Notes under the pieces: model-generated
Told to the model about the DNA's origin: nothing
What the model saw: only the letters and a program-made list of their open reading frames with translations
Database searches by the model: none
Translations under genes and position numbers: made by a program
Part shown: one piece after another, positions 34,432-46,711 of the stretch
How the letters are laid out: each line of letters begins with the position of its first letter
How positions within the stretch are numbered: position 1 is the first letter of the stretch
Assembly (NCBI RefSeq): GCF_963678975.1
Contig: NC_089272.1
Span: 64,235,774 to 64,299,773, forward strand
Length of the DNA: 64,000 nt
Source: Dysidea avara
Lineage: Eukaryota > Porifera > Demospongiae > Dictyoceratida > Dysideidae
Direction: 5' to 3'

Positions 34432-35931
34432 ATGGCTGCCGCAGACTCTGACAAAAATGGCGACATCAAGGAAACAAAAAGCCCGACAGTTTCTGTATCT
34501 GACAGCGAGACATGGATGGAGTCTAAAAGATACACCGTTTACAAGGTGGTGATTCGAACGCAGCAGAAATCTTGGTTTGTGTTTCATCGATACAATGACT
34601 TTGTGCAATTCTATGAGTCGCTAAAGAAACATTATGACGAGAAAATACCAAAGCTTCCTGGTAAGAGACTACTTAAAAACAATTTCGACCCAGATTTTAT
34701 CAAAGCTCGGAAAGAAGCACTGGACGAATTTATTAGAAACACACTCACCCTACCGAACATCTTGGAATTCCATCCCGCGAAAGAATTCTTCGCACTTAGT
34801 GACCCTCATCGCGCCCTTCCCCTCTACGACCAGGAGACAATTGATGAACATGGCCACACTCCAGTTACTGGTGAACGATTTGACCTAGGAGACACTGAGA
34901 AAGCTACTGCTACGATAGAGGATTTTGACTTGTTGAAGGTTATTGGTAAGGGGAGCTTTGGTAAAGTGTACTTGGCTCGTTACAGACAGTCTGGTAAACA
35001 TTATGCTGTGAAGGTACTGCAGAAATCAGCCATTTTAAAACGTAATGAAGTCAAACACATCATGGCAGAGCGTAATGTGTTACTGAAGAATGTGACTCAC
35101 CCCTTTCTTGTGGGACTTCATTACTCATTTCAGAGTGGCACCAAGTTGTACTTTGTGTTAGACTATGTCAATGGTGGAGAACTGTTCTTTCACTTGCAGC
35201 GTGAACGTGTCTTTGATGAGGTGAGATCAAGATTTTATGCTGCTGAGATCACGTCAGCACTCTGCTATCTACACTCACTCAACATCATATACCGAGACCT
35301 GAAGCCAGAGAATATTCTATTAGATGCCCAAGGCCATGTTGTATTAACTGATTTTGGCCTGTGCAAAGAAAATGTTAAACCTAACGAAACAACAACCACT
35401 TTTTGTGGTACACCTGAGTATCTAGCTCCCGAGGTGCTCCGTAAACAAGAGTATGGTCAAGCTGTAGACTGGTGGTGCCTTGGTATTGTGTTATTTGAAC
35501 TGATGTATGGCCTTCCACCTTTTTATAGTCGTGACGTTCATGAGATGTATGATAACATTCTACACAAACCACTCAAAATGAAGCCCACAATTAGTGTTGC
35601 TGGCAGGAACTTTTTAGAAGGACTTCTACAGAAGGACAAGCATCGTCGACTTGGTGCAGGCTTGGAGGGAAGTAAGGCAGTGAAGCGTCATGAGTTTTTC
35701 CGTTTGATACAGTGGGAACTCCTTGAGCAGAGAAAACTGGAGCCACCCTTCAACCCGAATGTTAGTGGTGACCTAGACCTAAAGAACTTTGACCCTGAAT
35801 TTGTTAAGGAGACAGTTCAGAATACTCCACCCACCGTTGCACAGGGTAGCGGTAAGATTGTTGTCAGTATCTCGGACAATGTGTTTGAAGGCTTCACCTA
35901 CTCTAAGGAGGACCTGGACCTACATTCTTGA
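34432..35931 (+). CDS. SGK3: PX-domain AGC kinase, SGK3-like
   Basis: Intact 499-aa serine/threonine kinase in one exon. A PX domain (about 20-125) includes R-Y-N-D-F at 53-57, the phosphoinositide-binding Arg-Tyr, and PGKR at 76-79. The kinase domain (about 165-422) has a glycine loop GKGSFGKVY (172-180), Lys194 in AVKV, Glu213, YRDLKPEN (287-294), DFG (307-309), the activation segment TTFCGTPEYLAPE with Thr323 as the PDK1 site, and an AGC tail ending in the hydrophobic motif FEGFTYS (485-491; Thr489 is the mTORC2-type site). PX plus SGK kinase is the SGK3 (CISK) arrangement, which acts on endosomes downstream of PI3K. The frame opens at a TTG two codons earlier; the ATG in AAAATGG is preferred. 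All catalytic residues are present. SGK3 genes in other animals are multi-exon, so this may be an ancestral intron-poor locus or an expressed retrocopy. Confidence 0.95.
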   Translation: MAAADSDKNGDIKETKSPTVSVSDSETWMESKRYTVYKVVIRTQQKSWFVFHRYNDFVQFYESLKKHYDEKIPKLPGKRLLKNNFDPDFIKARKEALDEFIRNTLTLPNILEFHPAKEFFALSDPHRALPLYDQETIDEHGHTPVTGERFDLGDTEKATATIEDFDLLKVIGKGSFGKVYLARYRQSGKHYAVKVLQKSAILKRNEVKHIMAERNVLLKNVTHPFLVGLHYSFQSGTKLYFVLDYVNGGELFFHLQRERVFDEVRSRFYAAEITSALCYLHSLNIIYRDLKPENILLDAQGHVVLTDFGLCKENVKPNETTTTFCGTPEYLAPEVLRKQEYGQAVDWWCLGIVLFELMYGLPPFYSRDVHEMYDNILHKPLKMKPTISVAGRNFLEGLLQKDKHRRLGAGLEGSKAVKRHEFFRLIQWELLEQRKLEPPFNPNVSGDLDLKNFDPEFVKETVQNTPPTVAQGSGKIVVSISDNVFEGFTYSKEDLDLHS

Positions 35932-36152
35932 CAAATTTGTGTGTTGTGTATTTATGAATTACATCTAATTTTGTATAATGTATATAATGTCATCGTGTGC
36001 TTTTTGAACCATGTTTTTAATCAACTGTAAATGTATATGATTACTGAAGGTAAAGTCAGGTTTTAGGAGTAGGTTGGTTTATTTTCTTTCAGTAGGCATT
36101 ATCTGGTACAGTTACTTGGAGGCTATGTATGGATATCATACGTTTGTAGGCT

Positions 36153-36500
36153 GTGTCTGGCAGACCGAAAAGAAATTCAATTAGACAACATGGTTACTTT
36201 ACTTTGGATGCCATGATTGTTTGCGAAGGGGTGGGCGGCGCCAGACTAGACTGGACTCGCGCGACCCTACAGCCCGGCTGGGCACGAGACTTCTCTCCGC
36301 ACGGCGCTTATCGATTATCTCTAATCCATAACTATAAGCGCTGGACGTTGTTATTTTGTGTGCCAGGGATCAGGGATACAGTGTTTTGCATGTCGGTTGT
36401 CAGTCGTACAAAAATTCTCACGTGAAAAGATATGGCAGCCAGATTTTTACGAAGTATCTGACTGGCTGTTTTTCACGTGATATCACCAGCGAAAGGAATC
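36153..36500. other. CpG-rich stretch with hairpin
   Basis: Contains TCTCCGCACGGCGCTTATCGATTATCTCTAATC, related to the arm of the next element but outside it, and a hairpin of TCACGTGAAAA...CAGCCAG with CTGGCTGTTTTTCACGTGA (36418-36480). The plus open frame here is not a gene. Confidence 0.5.
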
Positions 36501-36519
36501 GTAACTGACAACTGTCTTG

Positions 36520-37845
36520 GGATAGTTATAAAAACCGGAATCGAAACGGGAAACGAAACGAAACGAAACGAAACGAAATCAGCCTACAGTCTAATGGAGG
36601 ACAATCACTATATTATGCACAGTTACACTATAATATATGCACGCACTACCTGTTTATGTATCAAGCAAGACTCCAGGTGGAAGGTTTCTCTGCACGGCGC
36701 TTATCGATTAGAGATATTAAACGCCTGCTCCTATCCGAGGGTCTGGGGACTCAACAATATAAAAATTCTGTGCTTGGGTAGGTGAGCGTTGATTGTCACT
36801 TACATAAGAGGTGTGCCATAATAGCCACAGATGGCTTCATCCCTCTCTTGAAGGCATGGCTTCATGCAGCCAATAATTACCGTAAACGGTTTGTAATGAT
36901 CAAGTAGTTATTGCTATTCACTCCTCTTATGAAAGTGGTCAAGGAACAATCAACGCACACCTACCCAAGCACAGAACTTTTCTATTGTAGAGTCCCCAGA
37001 CCCTCGGATAGGAGCAGGCGTTTAATATCTCTAATCGATAAGCTCCGTGCAGAGAAATCTTCCACCTGGAGTCTTGCTTGATACATAAACAGGTAGTGCG
37101 TGCATATATTATAGTGTAACTGTGCATAATATAGTGATTGTCCTCCACTAGACTGTAGGCTGATTTCGTTTCGTTTCGTTTCGTTTCGTTTCCCGTTTCG
37201 ATTCCGGTTTTTATAACTATCCGACAATCACTATATTATGCACAGTTACACTATAATATATGCACGCACTACCTGTTTATGTATCAAGCAAGACTCCAGG
37301 TGGAAGGTTTCTCTGCACGGCGCTTATCGATTAGAGATATTAAACGCCTGCTCCTATCCGAGGGTCTGGGGACTCAACAATATAAAAATTCTGTGCTTGG
37401 GTAGGTGAGCGTTGATTGTCACTTACATAAGAGGTGTGCCATAATAGCCACAGATGGCTTCATCCCTCTCTTGAAGGCATGGCTTCATGCAGCCAATAAT
37501 TACCGTAAACGGTTTGTAATGATCAAGTAGTTATTGCTATTCACTCCTCTTATGAAAGTGGTCAAGGAACAATCAACGCACACCTACCCAAGCACAGAAC
37601 TTTTCTATTGTAGAGTCCCCAGACCCTCGGATAGGAGCAGGCGTTTAATATCTCTAATCGATAAGCTCCGTGCAGAGAAATCTTCCACCTGGAGTCTTGC
37701 TTGATACATAAACAGGTAGTGCGTGCATATATTATAGTGTAACTGTGCATAATATAGTGATTGTCCTCCACTAGACTGTAGGCTGATTTCGTTTCGTTTC
37801 GTTTCGTTTCGTTTCCCGTTTCGATTCCGGTTTTTATAACTATCC
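36520..37845. mobile_element. Long-TIR foldback element with internal tandem duplication
   Basis: Ends GGATAGTTATAAAAACCGG and the exact complement, flanked by 9-bp repeats ACTGTCTTG (36511-36519, 37846-37854). The 9-bp size fits Mutator-like elements. Arms of about 265 bp include GAAAC(GAAAC)n near the tips and fold on a spacer of about 170 bp. An internal segment of 623 bp is repeated in tandem (36601-37223, 37224-37846) with no differences that I could see. Open frames in the arms are shadows of the repeat. Confidence 0.85.
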
Positions 37846-37854
37846 ACTGTCTTG

Positions 37855-39000
37855 TACTAGTACCGGTATACATTACAGTGTGCGAAATAACGTCCGGACA
37901 CCGGACAATTTCCGGTCAATTACACTAGGTGTCAGGTCATCATTGAATTTGTCCGGAAATAATGTCCTTTCAAAGTTTATAGTGTTAGCATTGGGCTAGG
38001 AGGGAGGCCAGACATGATGGTATTGACATGTAATTAAGTTATTTGCTTTTGGTTTGTACTGACCACAAGGGTATGCCCAAGATGTACTCTGAGGTTAACA
38101 GTTTACTATGTTGTGCCAGCCTACTTGTCTCAGTCACCTGTACTGCAGTAGTAAAATGTATTTATAACCTGATTACAGTTAGTAGCTTTTACTTGTGGTA
38201 TCCATGATCACCTATACAACCAGTTTTTAAGCTAGAATGAACCAGACATCAGTGCATCTATTTATATTAGGGATAGAGCCATTATATATTCTAAGCCATG
38301 GCAGCTGCCAGCATAAGCAAAGTTTGACCACATAGCTATATCATTCCAAGGCAAGCCCTGACTGAAGTCCTTATGGTTCCTTTCCTACAAAGGCCCAATT
38401 TATTGCATAGAAGCCCTTTCATGTGGCCAGTAGCTACCTTTAAAATGCTGTACTATCAGTATCAGTGAGTGGTTGACAAGTAATCAGCTGTACAGTACAT
38501 TGGTGGCCCCAGTGTTTGATACAAACATACAAGTGGTAGAAACATAGGAAAGGAGAAACAATAGAAGTTAAAATGTCCAGTCAAATTGCTTAATGTCCAC
38601 TCAAGTTTTGCAATGCCCTGACAGTACGACAGGACATGTCTGAAAAATTATTACGCACACTGCATTACCATACTGTATCTATAATCGCACAGGCACAAGG
38701 AAATCACGTGAATCACCCCTCGATCACCACGAGGATCGTCAAGGAAACAGGGGAGGAAAGAACCTCGGAAAGGACTGTTGAAAATGCACTGTTCTGCATT
38801 TCCTGAGGTAAATAGACGACTCGAGTCTACTATCACTAGTAGAGAAGGATGCGTCTAATTAATGCCCATTTTACTAGCTCTGTGTGCTACCAATCCAGCT
38901 CGTGAATTAAGTAGAAAATGGTGCTCAGATTAGGAGTTTCTTATAATACGAGTTACTTGGGTGTCTAAATAACTAGTTGGTGTACTGTACAGGAATGTTA
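37855..39000. other. No gene seen
   Basis: No domain-like frame and no terminal repeats found. Confidence 0.5.
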
Positions 39001-39002
39001 CT

Positions 39003-39250
39003 ATATGTAAGTAGTGTTACTTGTTACCAGTGTGAATATTTAGATTTCAGTACACCTGTTACGTGACTAAAAAGGACCTAATGGCAGAAAGTATTCATCA
39101 TATGAAGAAGCACAAGTCAAACGATAAAAAGTGAAGCCAAACGCCTCCAGTTCTGACATGAATACTGATGGTGTATGTAAGTGATGTTACTTGTTAGAGA
39201 TGGTTGCCAGTGAATATTTTTTCCTGTTTAGAAATCTGTCACTTGATTGC
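39003..39250. repeat. ATGTAAGTGATGTTACTTG repeat units 1 and 2
   Basis: A unit of about 170 bp beginning ATGTAAGT(A/G)(G/A)TGTTACTTGTTA starts near 39006 and again near 39175. A third unit starts near 41016. The LINE relic lies between units 2 and 3. Confidence 0.65.
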
Positions 39251-39269
39251 AACTCTTACCTGCATGTAG

Positions 39270-41012
39270 AATATGTTACTACAGTGTATGGAAATACATT
39301 AGAGCTAAACTTCAAGACACACATGATATTCCTACATTATTTATAGATGATCAACCAATTCATAGTGCAAAAGGCAAAGCTAATGCTTTGAATAGTCACT
39401 TTAAATCAGTCTTCACGGAAGAAAACCTGTCAACAATACCAACTATAGATAGCCACACTGATGTACCTAACATGCCTGATATCCAATCTGGAATACACCA
39501 TTACTTACAACGCTTGATGAACACAAGGCTAGTGGACCTGACAGAATGTCACCCTATATATTAAAACACTGTGGATGAAATAACACCTATATTGCATGTA
39601 ATTTTCAATTGATCTTTGACAACAAGTTTGCTACCAAATGACTGGCTAAAAGTGAATACATGTCCTGTATATGAAAAGGGTAGACGCAGTGATGTTACTA
39701 ACTATCATCCCATATCATTTGTGCTAAGGTCATGGAACACATTATCTATCATTCCATTATGAACCACCTAAAATCAGAATAACATTAATTGAAAACCAAC
39801 ATGGCTTTAGAACTAACCATTCATGTGTAACCCAACTTATCACTCTGACTGAAGACATATCCTTTGCTTTAGATCATCAAAAACAAATAGACATCATCCT
39901 ACTAGATTTCTCCAAAGCTTTTGATACTGTGCCACACCAATAGCTACTAACCAAATTAAGATATCATGGAATTAATGGCAATACTTAGTTACTTACAATT
40001 GGATCCAAACCTGGCTTACCCATCGCTCCCAGTCTGCTGTGCTAGATAGTGAATCCTCAAGTCCAGTACCAGTTCTGTCTGGAGTACCACAAGGTACAGT
40101 ACTTGGACCACTAATATTTCTTTTATATATAAATGACATTGCCACAGGCATCAACTCACCGCTTTGTTTATTTGCTGATGACTGTCTGCTTTACAGAGTT
40201 ATTAATAGTGTAGAGGACACTGACAGGCTTCAAGAAGACTTGAATAGGCTGTCTGAATGGGCAGATACCTGGCAACTCAAGTTCAATGTTAGTAAATGTA
40301 CTTTTATATGTTGCACAAGATCATCACCACTTACCCATGACTACATACTTAACGATCACACCCTGAATATATCAGATCAACATACTTACTTGGGAGTCAT
40401 ACTCCATAAATCACTGTCTTGGTCACAACATATTCTAATACAGTCACCAAAGCATCTAGAACGCTTAATTTTCTGAAACGTAACTTAAGCAAATGCTCAA
40501 AACAAGTCAAAGAATTTAACAATGGTCAGACCACAACTAGAATATGCATCTGATGTCTGGGACCCTCACCATGCTGGAGAAATTATGGATCTAGAGAAAG
40601 TACAACAAAGAGCTGCTCGGTGGGTCCTGAATGATTATGGCAGATTCAGTTCAGTTACTTCAATGTTAGATCAGCTATCATGGCCAACTCTCCAAACCCG
40701 TTGCAAACTATCTAGATTGCAAACATTGCACAAGGTATTCTACCACCAATTATTACTTACAATTCCACCATACTACTTACCAACAACACTATCAACAAGA
40801 CTATACCATCCACTACATTACGTCCTACCCATATTACTTAAATAGTTACTTTTCAAAAAACAATAAATGATTGGAATTTGCTGCTGACAGACCTCATTGA
40901 AGTTGAAGATGCTGACACTTTTAGAACTAAATTACAATCATTTTTATTGTATATTACATGATTGGGTACAACCTGAGCACACCAGCAGGGCCGACTGCTC
41001 AGTAATAATAAT
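39270..41012 (+). pseudogene. LINE reverse transcriptase relic (CR1/jockey-like)
   Basis: Plus strand, many frameshifts. In order: TLFIDDQPIHSAKGKANALNS, a pre-RT motif; LDFSKAFDTVPH near 39900; SGVPQGTVLGPLIFLLYIND (40078-40137); the catalytic FADDC in place of YADD (40170-40185); WQLKFNVSKC; YLGVIL; and the end-of-ORF2 RPQLEYASDVWDPH and LEKVQQRAARWV. It ends in (TAA)n at about 41001-41012, the short-repeat tail expected of CR1-like LINEs. No ORF1 or endonuclease remains, so it is 5' truncated. Confidence 0.85.
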
Positions 41013-41015
41013 AAT

Positions 41016-41180
41016 GTAAGTGGTGTTACGTGTTAGAGATGTTTATCAGTGAATATTTTTCTCATTAAAAATCTGTTGCTGGTTATGGCACCTATTATGT
41101 GACTGTTCCCACAAAGTGTCCAGCAAGTCAAATGATGAAAAGCAAAACCAATTGCTTCCAGACATGCCCTCACTTCCCTG
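41016..41180. repeat. ATGTAAGTGGTGTTACGTG repeat unit 3
   Basis: Third copy of the unit at 39003; includes the matching (G/T)GTC(A/C)AGCAAGTCAAA(T/C)GATGAAAA... part. Confidence 0.6.
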
Positions 41181-42229
41181 TGACTGATGAAGGCTGATTA
41201 TACCCTACACCAGCTGTCCTAAGGGATACTTATGGACCATCAGGATATGCTTTTAGGCTCCCTGTCATTCCTGCTAGCATTGGTGTCTCACTACACTCAT
41301 TCCCTGATATTTATCAAGCTTAAGAGATCGGGATGCTTTTGATGGAAAAGTTGAATTACATTAGGGTAAATGAATGAATATCTCTCAGTCATTTATCCTC
41401 AATAATGCATGAGAGGTGTTTGCAAGAGCATTGTTAATCCTCCTTCTAATGCAGATAAACCATTACATGCATTCACGAGGAATGGGTTACATGATTCATG
41501 TTTAGGAAGTATAGTACTATTGCATTGGGAAAACATTTATTAATTGCACATATGCACAGTAAATATTTGTTAATATAAAAGTTCTAATCTAATAATATAT
41601 GCTGTACTATTTCATTCTAATACTAACATAATAAGACTGTTATAGACCTCATTATTCTGAGCTTTTTTCACAGTGAAAAACCTTCAATACAGTTGTGGGA
41701 AAGGTTCAGTCTACTGTTATAAATGATAAGTTACTGTTTATCGTTTCTTAAAGTTACTGTTTATTATTTCAGAAGTCAATGTTTGTTATTCAGATTTATT
41801 TTCCAGTGCTGCCCTTTTTTGAAGGTTACTCTTTGTCATAGTATAAATAGAGCAGTACTATAACACTTTTTCTCTCTGCTAAAATACTCTGTAAAGGTTG
41901 CTGCTGAATTCTACAAGAAGTTTTTGCTGAGGACTATAGGAAGAAGAAGAGAGACTGAACTGTTTATTGTTGGTAACTGAATGCTGTTATTTTGTATGCC
42001 ACAAGATTATTAAATCATTCTTATCTTGAAACCAATGGTTTTATGGCAAAACAGAACTTGCAAAAACGGCCGGTTTTTGCTCAGCGGGTCACAATTTATA
42101 GTGATATACACTGTATTCGGATACATTGTATTTTTAATTTAGCCATGCTCACCAGTATAGTTTATGCTTTTGCCACAAATGCACCAGTGCTAAAGCACAG
42201 AAACAGGTAGCTAAATAAATGTCTTTCAA
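41181..42229. other. No gene supported
   Basis: The small plus frame at 41992-42210 has no recognised domain. Confidence 0.45.
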
Positions 42230-43030
42230 GAGTAGAAGTGAAGCCACTTCATCACCTATTTACACAATCATTACACTACTCCACTTTACCAACCTGTTGG
42301 AAAATCCACAAAATTAAGGTAGGTGATTCTAATTGTGTTAAGAACTACCGTCCTATTTTGTTATTACCTATTGTATCAAAAGATTAATCTTTAACAAGAT
42401 TATCTATCAAGTCTATCAGTCCATCCCAGTTTGGTTTTACCAAAAATTGTTTTACTCTACAACGGATGCTAATTTTCGCTGACCAAATCATCAATAGTCC
42501 CTTACAAACAGATGTTATTTACCTTGACATCAGCAAGGCTTTTGATTCAGTGTCACATAGTATTTTACTGGTCAAGCTGTGGTCAGTGGGCATAACTGGT
42601 ATTCTATGGTCTTGGTTCAATAACTATTTGTCTGATTGTTATCAGAGGGTTTCTATCAACAACTGCTATTCTGATTTACTCCCAGTAGTTTCTGATGTCC
42701 CATAGGGCAGTATTCTTGGTGCCTTGCTGGTTTTAGTTTACATCAATAACATGTCTTCATATATCCATGAAAGCCAACTACTCAAATTAGCTGATGATTC
42801 CAAGTGCTTTATCCATATTAGAACACTCTCTGATCATAAGGCTCTTCAAGACAACATCACTGCTCTTTTAACTTGCATGGTCAAGGGATGTTGATCTGGA
42901 TTTCAGTTTAAAAATAGTTGTTCAGTTATCATTCAAACGTAAAACTTGACACCGCTTATTCTAGTCCAAATCAATTATATCTCATGTCAATTCTCATAAG
43001 GACCTTGGATTAATATTATCTGAAGTTGGG
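42230..43030 (+). pseudogene. Second LINE reverse transcriptase relic
   Basis: Contains the motifs VKNYRPILLLPIVSK, QFGFTKN, YLDISKAFDSVSH, then a stop in place of Gln in the VP-x-G-S-I-L-G motif, then LADDSKCF. Different sequence from the 39-41 kb relic. Truncated at both ends and carrying several stops. Confidence 0.8.
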
Positions 43031-43135
43031 ATAAACATTACAAAGACGCGCATGGTGCCATTTCAGATGTGGTGTGCGTGGGCTCACCAGTCATAATAAT
43101 TATTTACAAAAAAAAGTTAACAAACAAGGACACAG

Positions 43136-43415
43136 AAAAATTAGGAATTTCAACTAGAGTAGGGACCATAACACATCGATAAAAAGTACTGAAACAAACT
43201 GGATTAGTGCACGATATTAAATCACAGTGAAACAATAAGAAGTGTTATATCCCTAATGTGCTCAAGATACCATAATGGAAATACACAGTATAGGGATATA
43301 ATTTCTTATTGTTTTACTGTGATTTAATATCATGTACTACTCCAGCTTGTTTCAGTACTTTTTATCGATGTGCTATGGTCCCTACTCTAGTTGAAAATTC
43401 GTAAATTTTTCTGTG
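43136..43415. mobile_element. Hairpin MITE, second copy
   Basis: Same family as 10160-10440; here the arms CAACTAGAGTAGGGACCATA and the complement TATGGTCCCTACTCTAGTTG pair nearly perfectly. Confidence 0.85.
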
Positions 43416-43436
43416 TACTTGTATAGTACAAACAAT

Positions 43437-43803
43437 CAGGGGCGGAGGAAGTAATTGATATGAGGCCAGGGGGGGGCTGAGCTGACCCAGACTTATGGAA
43501 ATGATCTACTTTGTCTCTGGTTTGGTAAGGTGAGACCAAAAAAAAAAAAAAAGGTCGCAACCAGCTGACAATAGCTGCCCACCTCACCAGCTACGGATTT
43601 ATAGCTGATAAACTACATAGAATCTTTACATAGCTCGCTACACACTGCTCTAAGACTGTGACTGCTTTATTAGAGTGACTGCTCTATTAGAGTATCTCGA
43701 TCTTATCGCGGTTTTCAGCCCCACTCCAAGAAGGATAATTTCGGGCGTGATAGCATTCTGAGGGGGGGCTTCAGCCCCCTAGCCCCCCTTTCCGCCGCCT
43801 ATG
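43437..43803. mobile_element. hAT-like MITE, GGCGGAGGAAG family, copy 2
   Basis: Perfect 8-bp duplication CAAACAAT (43429-43436, 43804-43811). CAGGGGCGGAGGAAG / CCGCCGCCTATG ends, GTGAGACC-A(n)-GGTC (43530-43557) and CTCTATTAGAGT motifs (43661-43704). Confidence 0.92.
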
Positions 43804-43811
43804 CAAACAAT

Positions 43812-45900
43812 TTCACCGGACATTAAACAGTACTGAGGAACAGAGTATAAAATACTACATGGTATTTCATTGTGGAATTATGACAAACAAATATTGCGAG
43901 GAATTTCACAATGTATTCTCACTTTACAAATAGTGATACAATGACTATAAACAGTGTGCTTTATTTTACAGAGAATTTTAGTACATTGTAAAATGCTTTG
44001 TAGAATTTTATCACTGCATGTAGCTATATGTATGTGTCCATTTGATCACTGATGAGGCTTTGAATTTTACTTAGCTTTACAGCATCAACATGCTATACAC
44101 AGCTATACCATCACATAAGTATGCTAGCAGTTCAACAACCAACTATAGCTTGCATGGACTGTGGCTGTATGCGAATCATTGTGGACTTGTTTATGATTTC
44201 CCCACTGATTAAGGACTGGGTATATTGGGCTGTGATGAACCAATAACAGCAAAGCACACTATGCTGCCACAATCCAATTAGTGATCACTAAACGATGAGC
44301 ATGTTACTGCACATGGACAGAACCTCGGACATGTACAGAGCATCAATAAAACTGGACTTCCTTGTTCTGAAACTTCATTATGATGGTAAATATTCAACTT
44401 TCCGTTCAAATCCCAACATGAATATTCCAAAAGTATCATCTAAAGTAACAGTTAGCTCCGTGAGAATTATAGAGTAATTATCACCATCAGTTACTTGTTG
44501 GCTTTCATCCACACCATAGTCAACTTCAGACATTGCCATTAAGTATGGTATATGACTGATAATGTTACATGGTTTATTGCTTGGAACTTCTCCAAATCAT
44601 CAGTCTTAGAATGGTGATAAAGAGAGTCATGTGAAAATATCTTCTGTTAGTTTTCTGTCTCAGTACTGTAGTGATATGATCCTTTTGTATCTGGACACAC
44701 ACCATGGCCACTTGCCTCATCATCTACATTAAATACAGTACACTGTAATCAAACCATAGATCCTCTATACGCATGCGCACAGAGCATGTATACACGCATT
44801 CTTGTTAAACTTCCTGATTTTCAAGCACTCTGAAATGTCTCTGCACGAACTGAAAACATCTTGCTGTTTGCATAAACCATCACCAAATGAATAAAGGTTT
44901 CCAGAACAACAAAAATCCTGAGCGTCAAGCAATTCACGTGATCGTCACCATGACAATAACCATGTGATAGAAATGGCAGGAACTCAGTTCAACTGATAAA
45001 GATGTGTCGGATGTTTGAGAGAAGATTTGAGTGTATTCGGTTGTTTGGACTTCATGAGGTGTGTTCCTTAAGTTTGGATGTTTCGAAGGTATACTGAATG
45101 AGATGTCATAGTTCTTCAGTGATGCCAGCCGAGACGAGCTGAGATAAAACTGGCTGCACTTTATAAGAGCTAAGTTACAATTGTGGTATGTGTTGATTGA
45201 ACGATACCATTTACAATCATTTTTGTTTGCACACATGTACTATTTCATTTGTATGATATAGCCACACCTCTAGTGTGACTATACTATCTATGGTATAGTT
45301 AACTGAAAATTTATTGTTACTGTAACCCTATAGGCACTGGCTAATGGAATTGACAGTGCTAAGTACTGTGATGAGTTTACACAACTTATCAAATGGCTGC
45401 CATTGAAGTAACACAACAGAAGTGATATTAAATGCCTGACTTGTATGGCTATAAAAATTTCTGGCTGTAGAGTTGGCTAACCCACGTAAGGATCCTCTTC
45501 ATCTGGTGAGCTAGCATGTCAGTTCATTATTGTGTATGCACAGTATATCATTGTAGTGAGTCAAATAACCTTTTCGGTGTGGGTGTACTAAAATGAGAAT
45601 GCTTTGATCTGGAGTGTATTTGAAGCTATTAGAGTGTGCAGATGTTCTATCAAAGGGAGTCTCTGTCAATTTTATACCCAAACAAGTGGGTCTGAATAAT
45701 AAATCTAGCTAGAACAATGGAAATGATTTCAGCGGATATTGGTTGTCTAAACTTTGTCAGTTGTTATTAAATTGTATAAGTATACACAGCTGATAATATA
45801 TTATTATATGCAGGGAAAAGCCTCGGTGAGAATCTGCTATATTTCTGATACTGTGGGCCATTTGCTAAAGATTTTTTACATTTGTAACAATTGTGATTTG
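43812..45900. other. No gene supported; NRF1-like site
   Basis: TACGCATGCGCACAG at 44768-44782 resembles an NRF1 promoter site, and CpG and CACGTG content rises around 44930. The minus frame at 44934-45236 has no recognised domain. Confidence 0.4.
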
Positions 45901-45904
45901 TATG

Positions 45905-46441
45905 TGGAGATTTTTTTTGATGATCCAGATGGTACATTTGTTGATCACTAAACAGATGGAACATTTGTTGATCACTAAATAGACGGAGTTGATGTTTGTT
46001 GATTAATAAACAGATGGAACATTTTTTGATCAGATGGAACATTTGTTGATCACTAACAGATGGAGTTGACATTTGTTGATTAATAAATAGAGGGAACACT
46101 TATCGATCACTAAACATACGGAACATTTTTTGATCACTAAATAGATGGAGTTGATTAATAAACAGATGGAACATTAATTTTGTTGATCACTAAACAAATG
46201 GAATTGACATTTGTTGGTTAGTGAACAGACTGAATGAACATGTTGATCTCTAAACAGATGGAACGTTTGTTGGTCACTAAACAGACAGAACATTATTTTG
46301 TTGATTACTAAACAGATAGAGTTGACATTTGTTGATTACTAAACAGACATTTGTAGATCACTATAAACAGATGGAACATTTGTTGATCACTAAACAGACA
46401 GAGCATTTGTTGATCACTAAACAGATCGAACATTTGTTGAT
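45905..46441. repeat. TTTGTTGATCACTAAACAGA minisatellite
   Basis: About 18-20 imperfect copies of a unit near 26-33 bp: ACATTTGTTGATCACTAAACAGATGGA, with substitutions (GATTAATAAACAG, GATCACTAAATAG) and length changes. The variation rules out a recent array. Confidence 0.85.
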
Positions 46442-46711
46442 GACAGGACTATAGCTACGATACTGCAGACATGTTGCACTACTGTATGCTTTATTTTGAT
46501 TGTATTTTTGTAAAAGTTTTTTTTGTCAGAAAAATTGATAACAGAATTTGGAAGTAAAGATGCAATGGGGAATTCTTCAACGATTTTATAGAGAATTTAA
46601 CAAATGAGATACAATAAATTTGTCAGTTAAGATAAGATACACAGAAAAATGCATTACAAATTCTATGAACAATTTTACAATAAGTATCACAAAGATTCCT
46701 TAGGTGATACT

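Noticed and set aside
36153-37873. Several 70-105 codon frames
   Set aside because: They lie in the arms of the foldback element, or in the CpG-rich stretch before it, and repeat each other on both strands.
44934-45236. 100-codon minus frame near an NRF1-like site
   Set aside because: No recognisable domain, and the promoter-like site lies on the downstream side for that strand.
45905-46441. Repeats of TTTGTTGATCACTAAACAGA considered as a CRISPR or regulatory array
   Set aside because: Units abut without spacers and vary in length; an old minisatellite.
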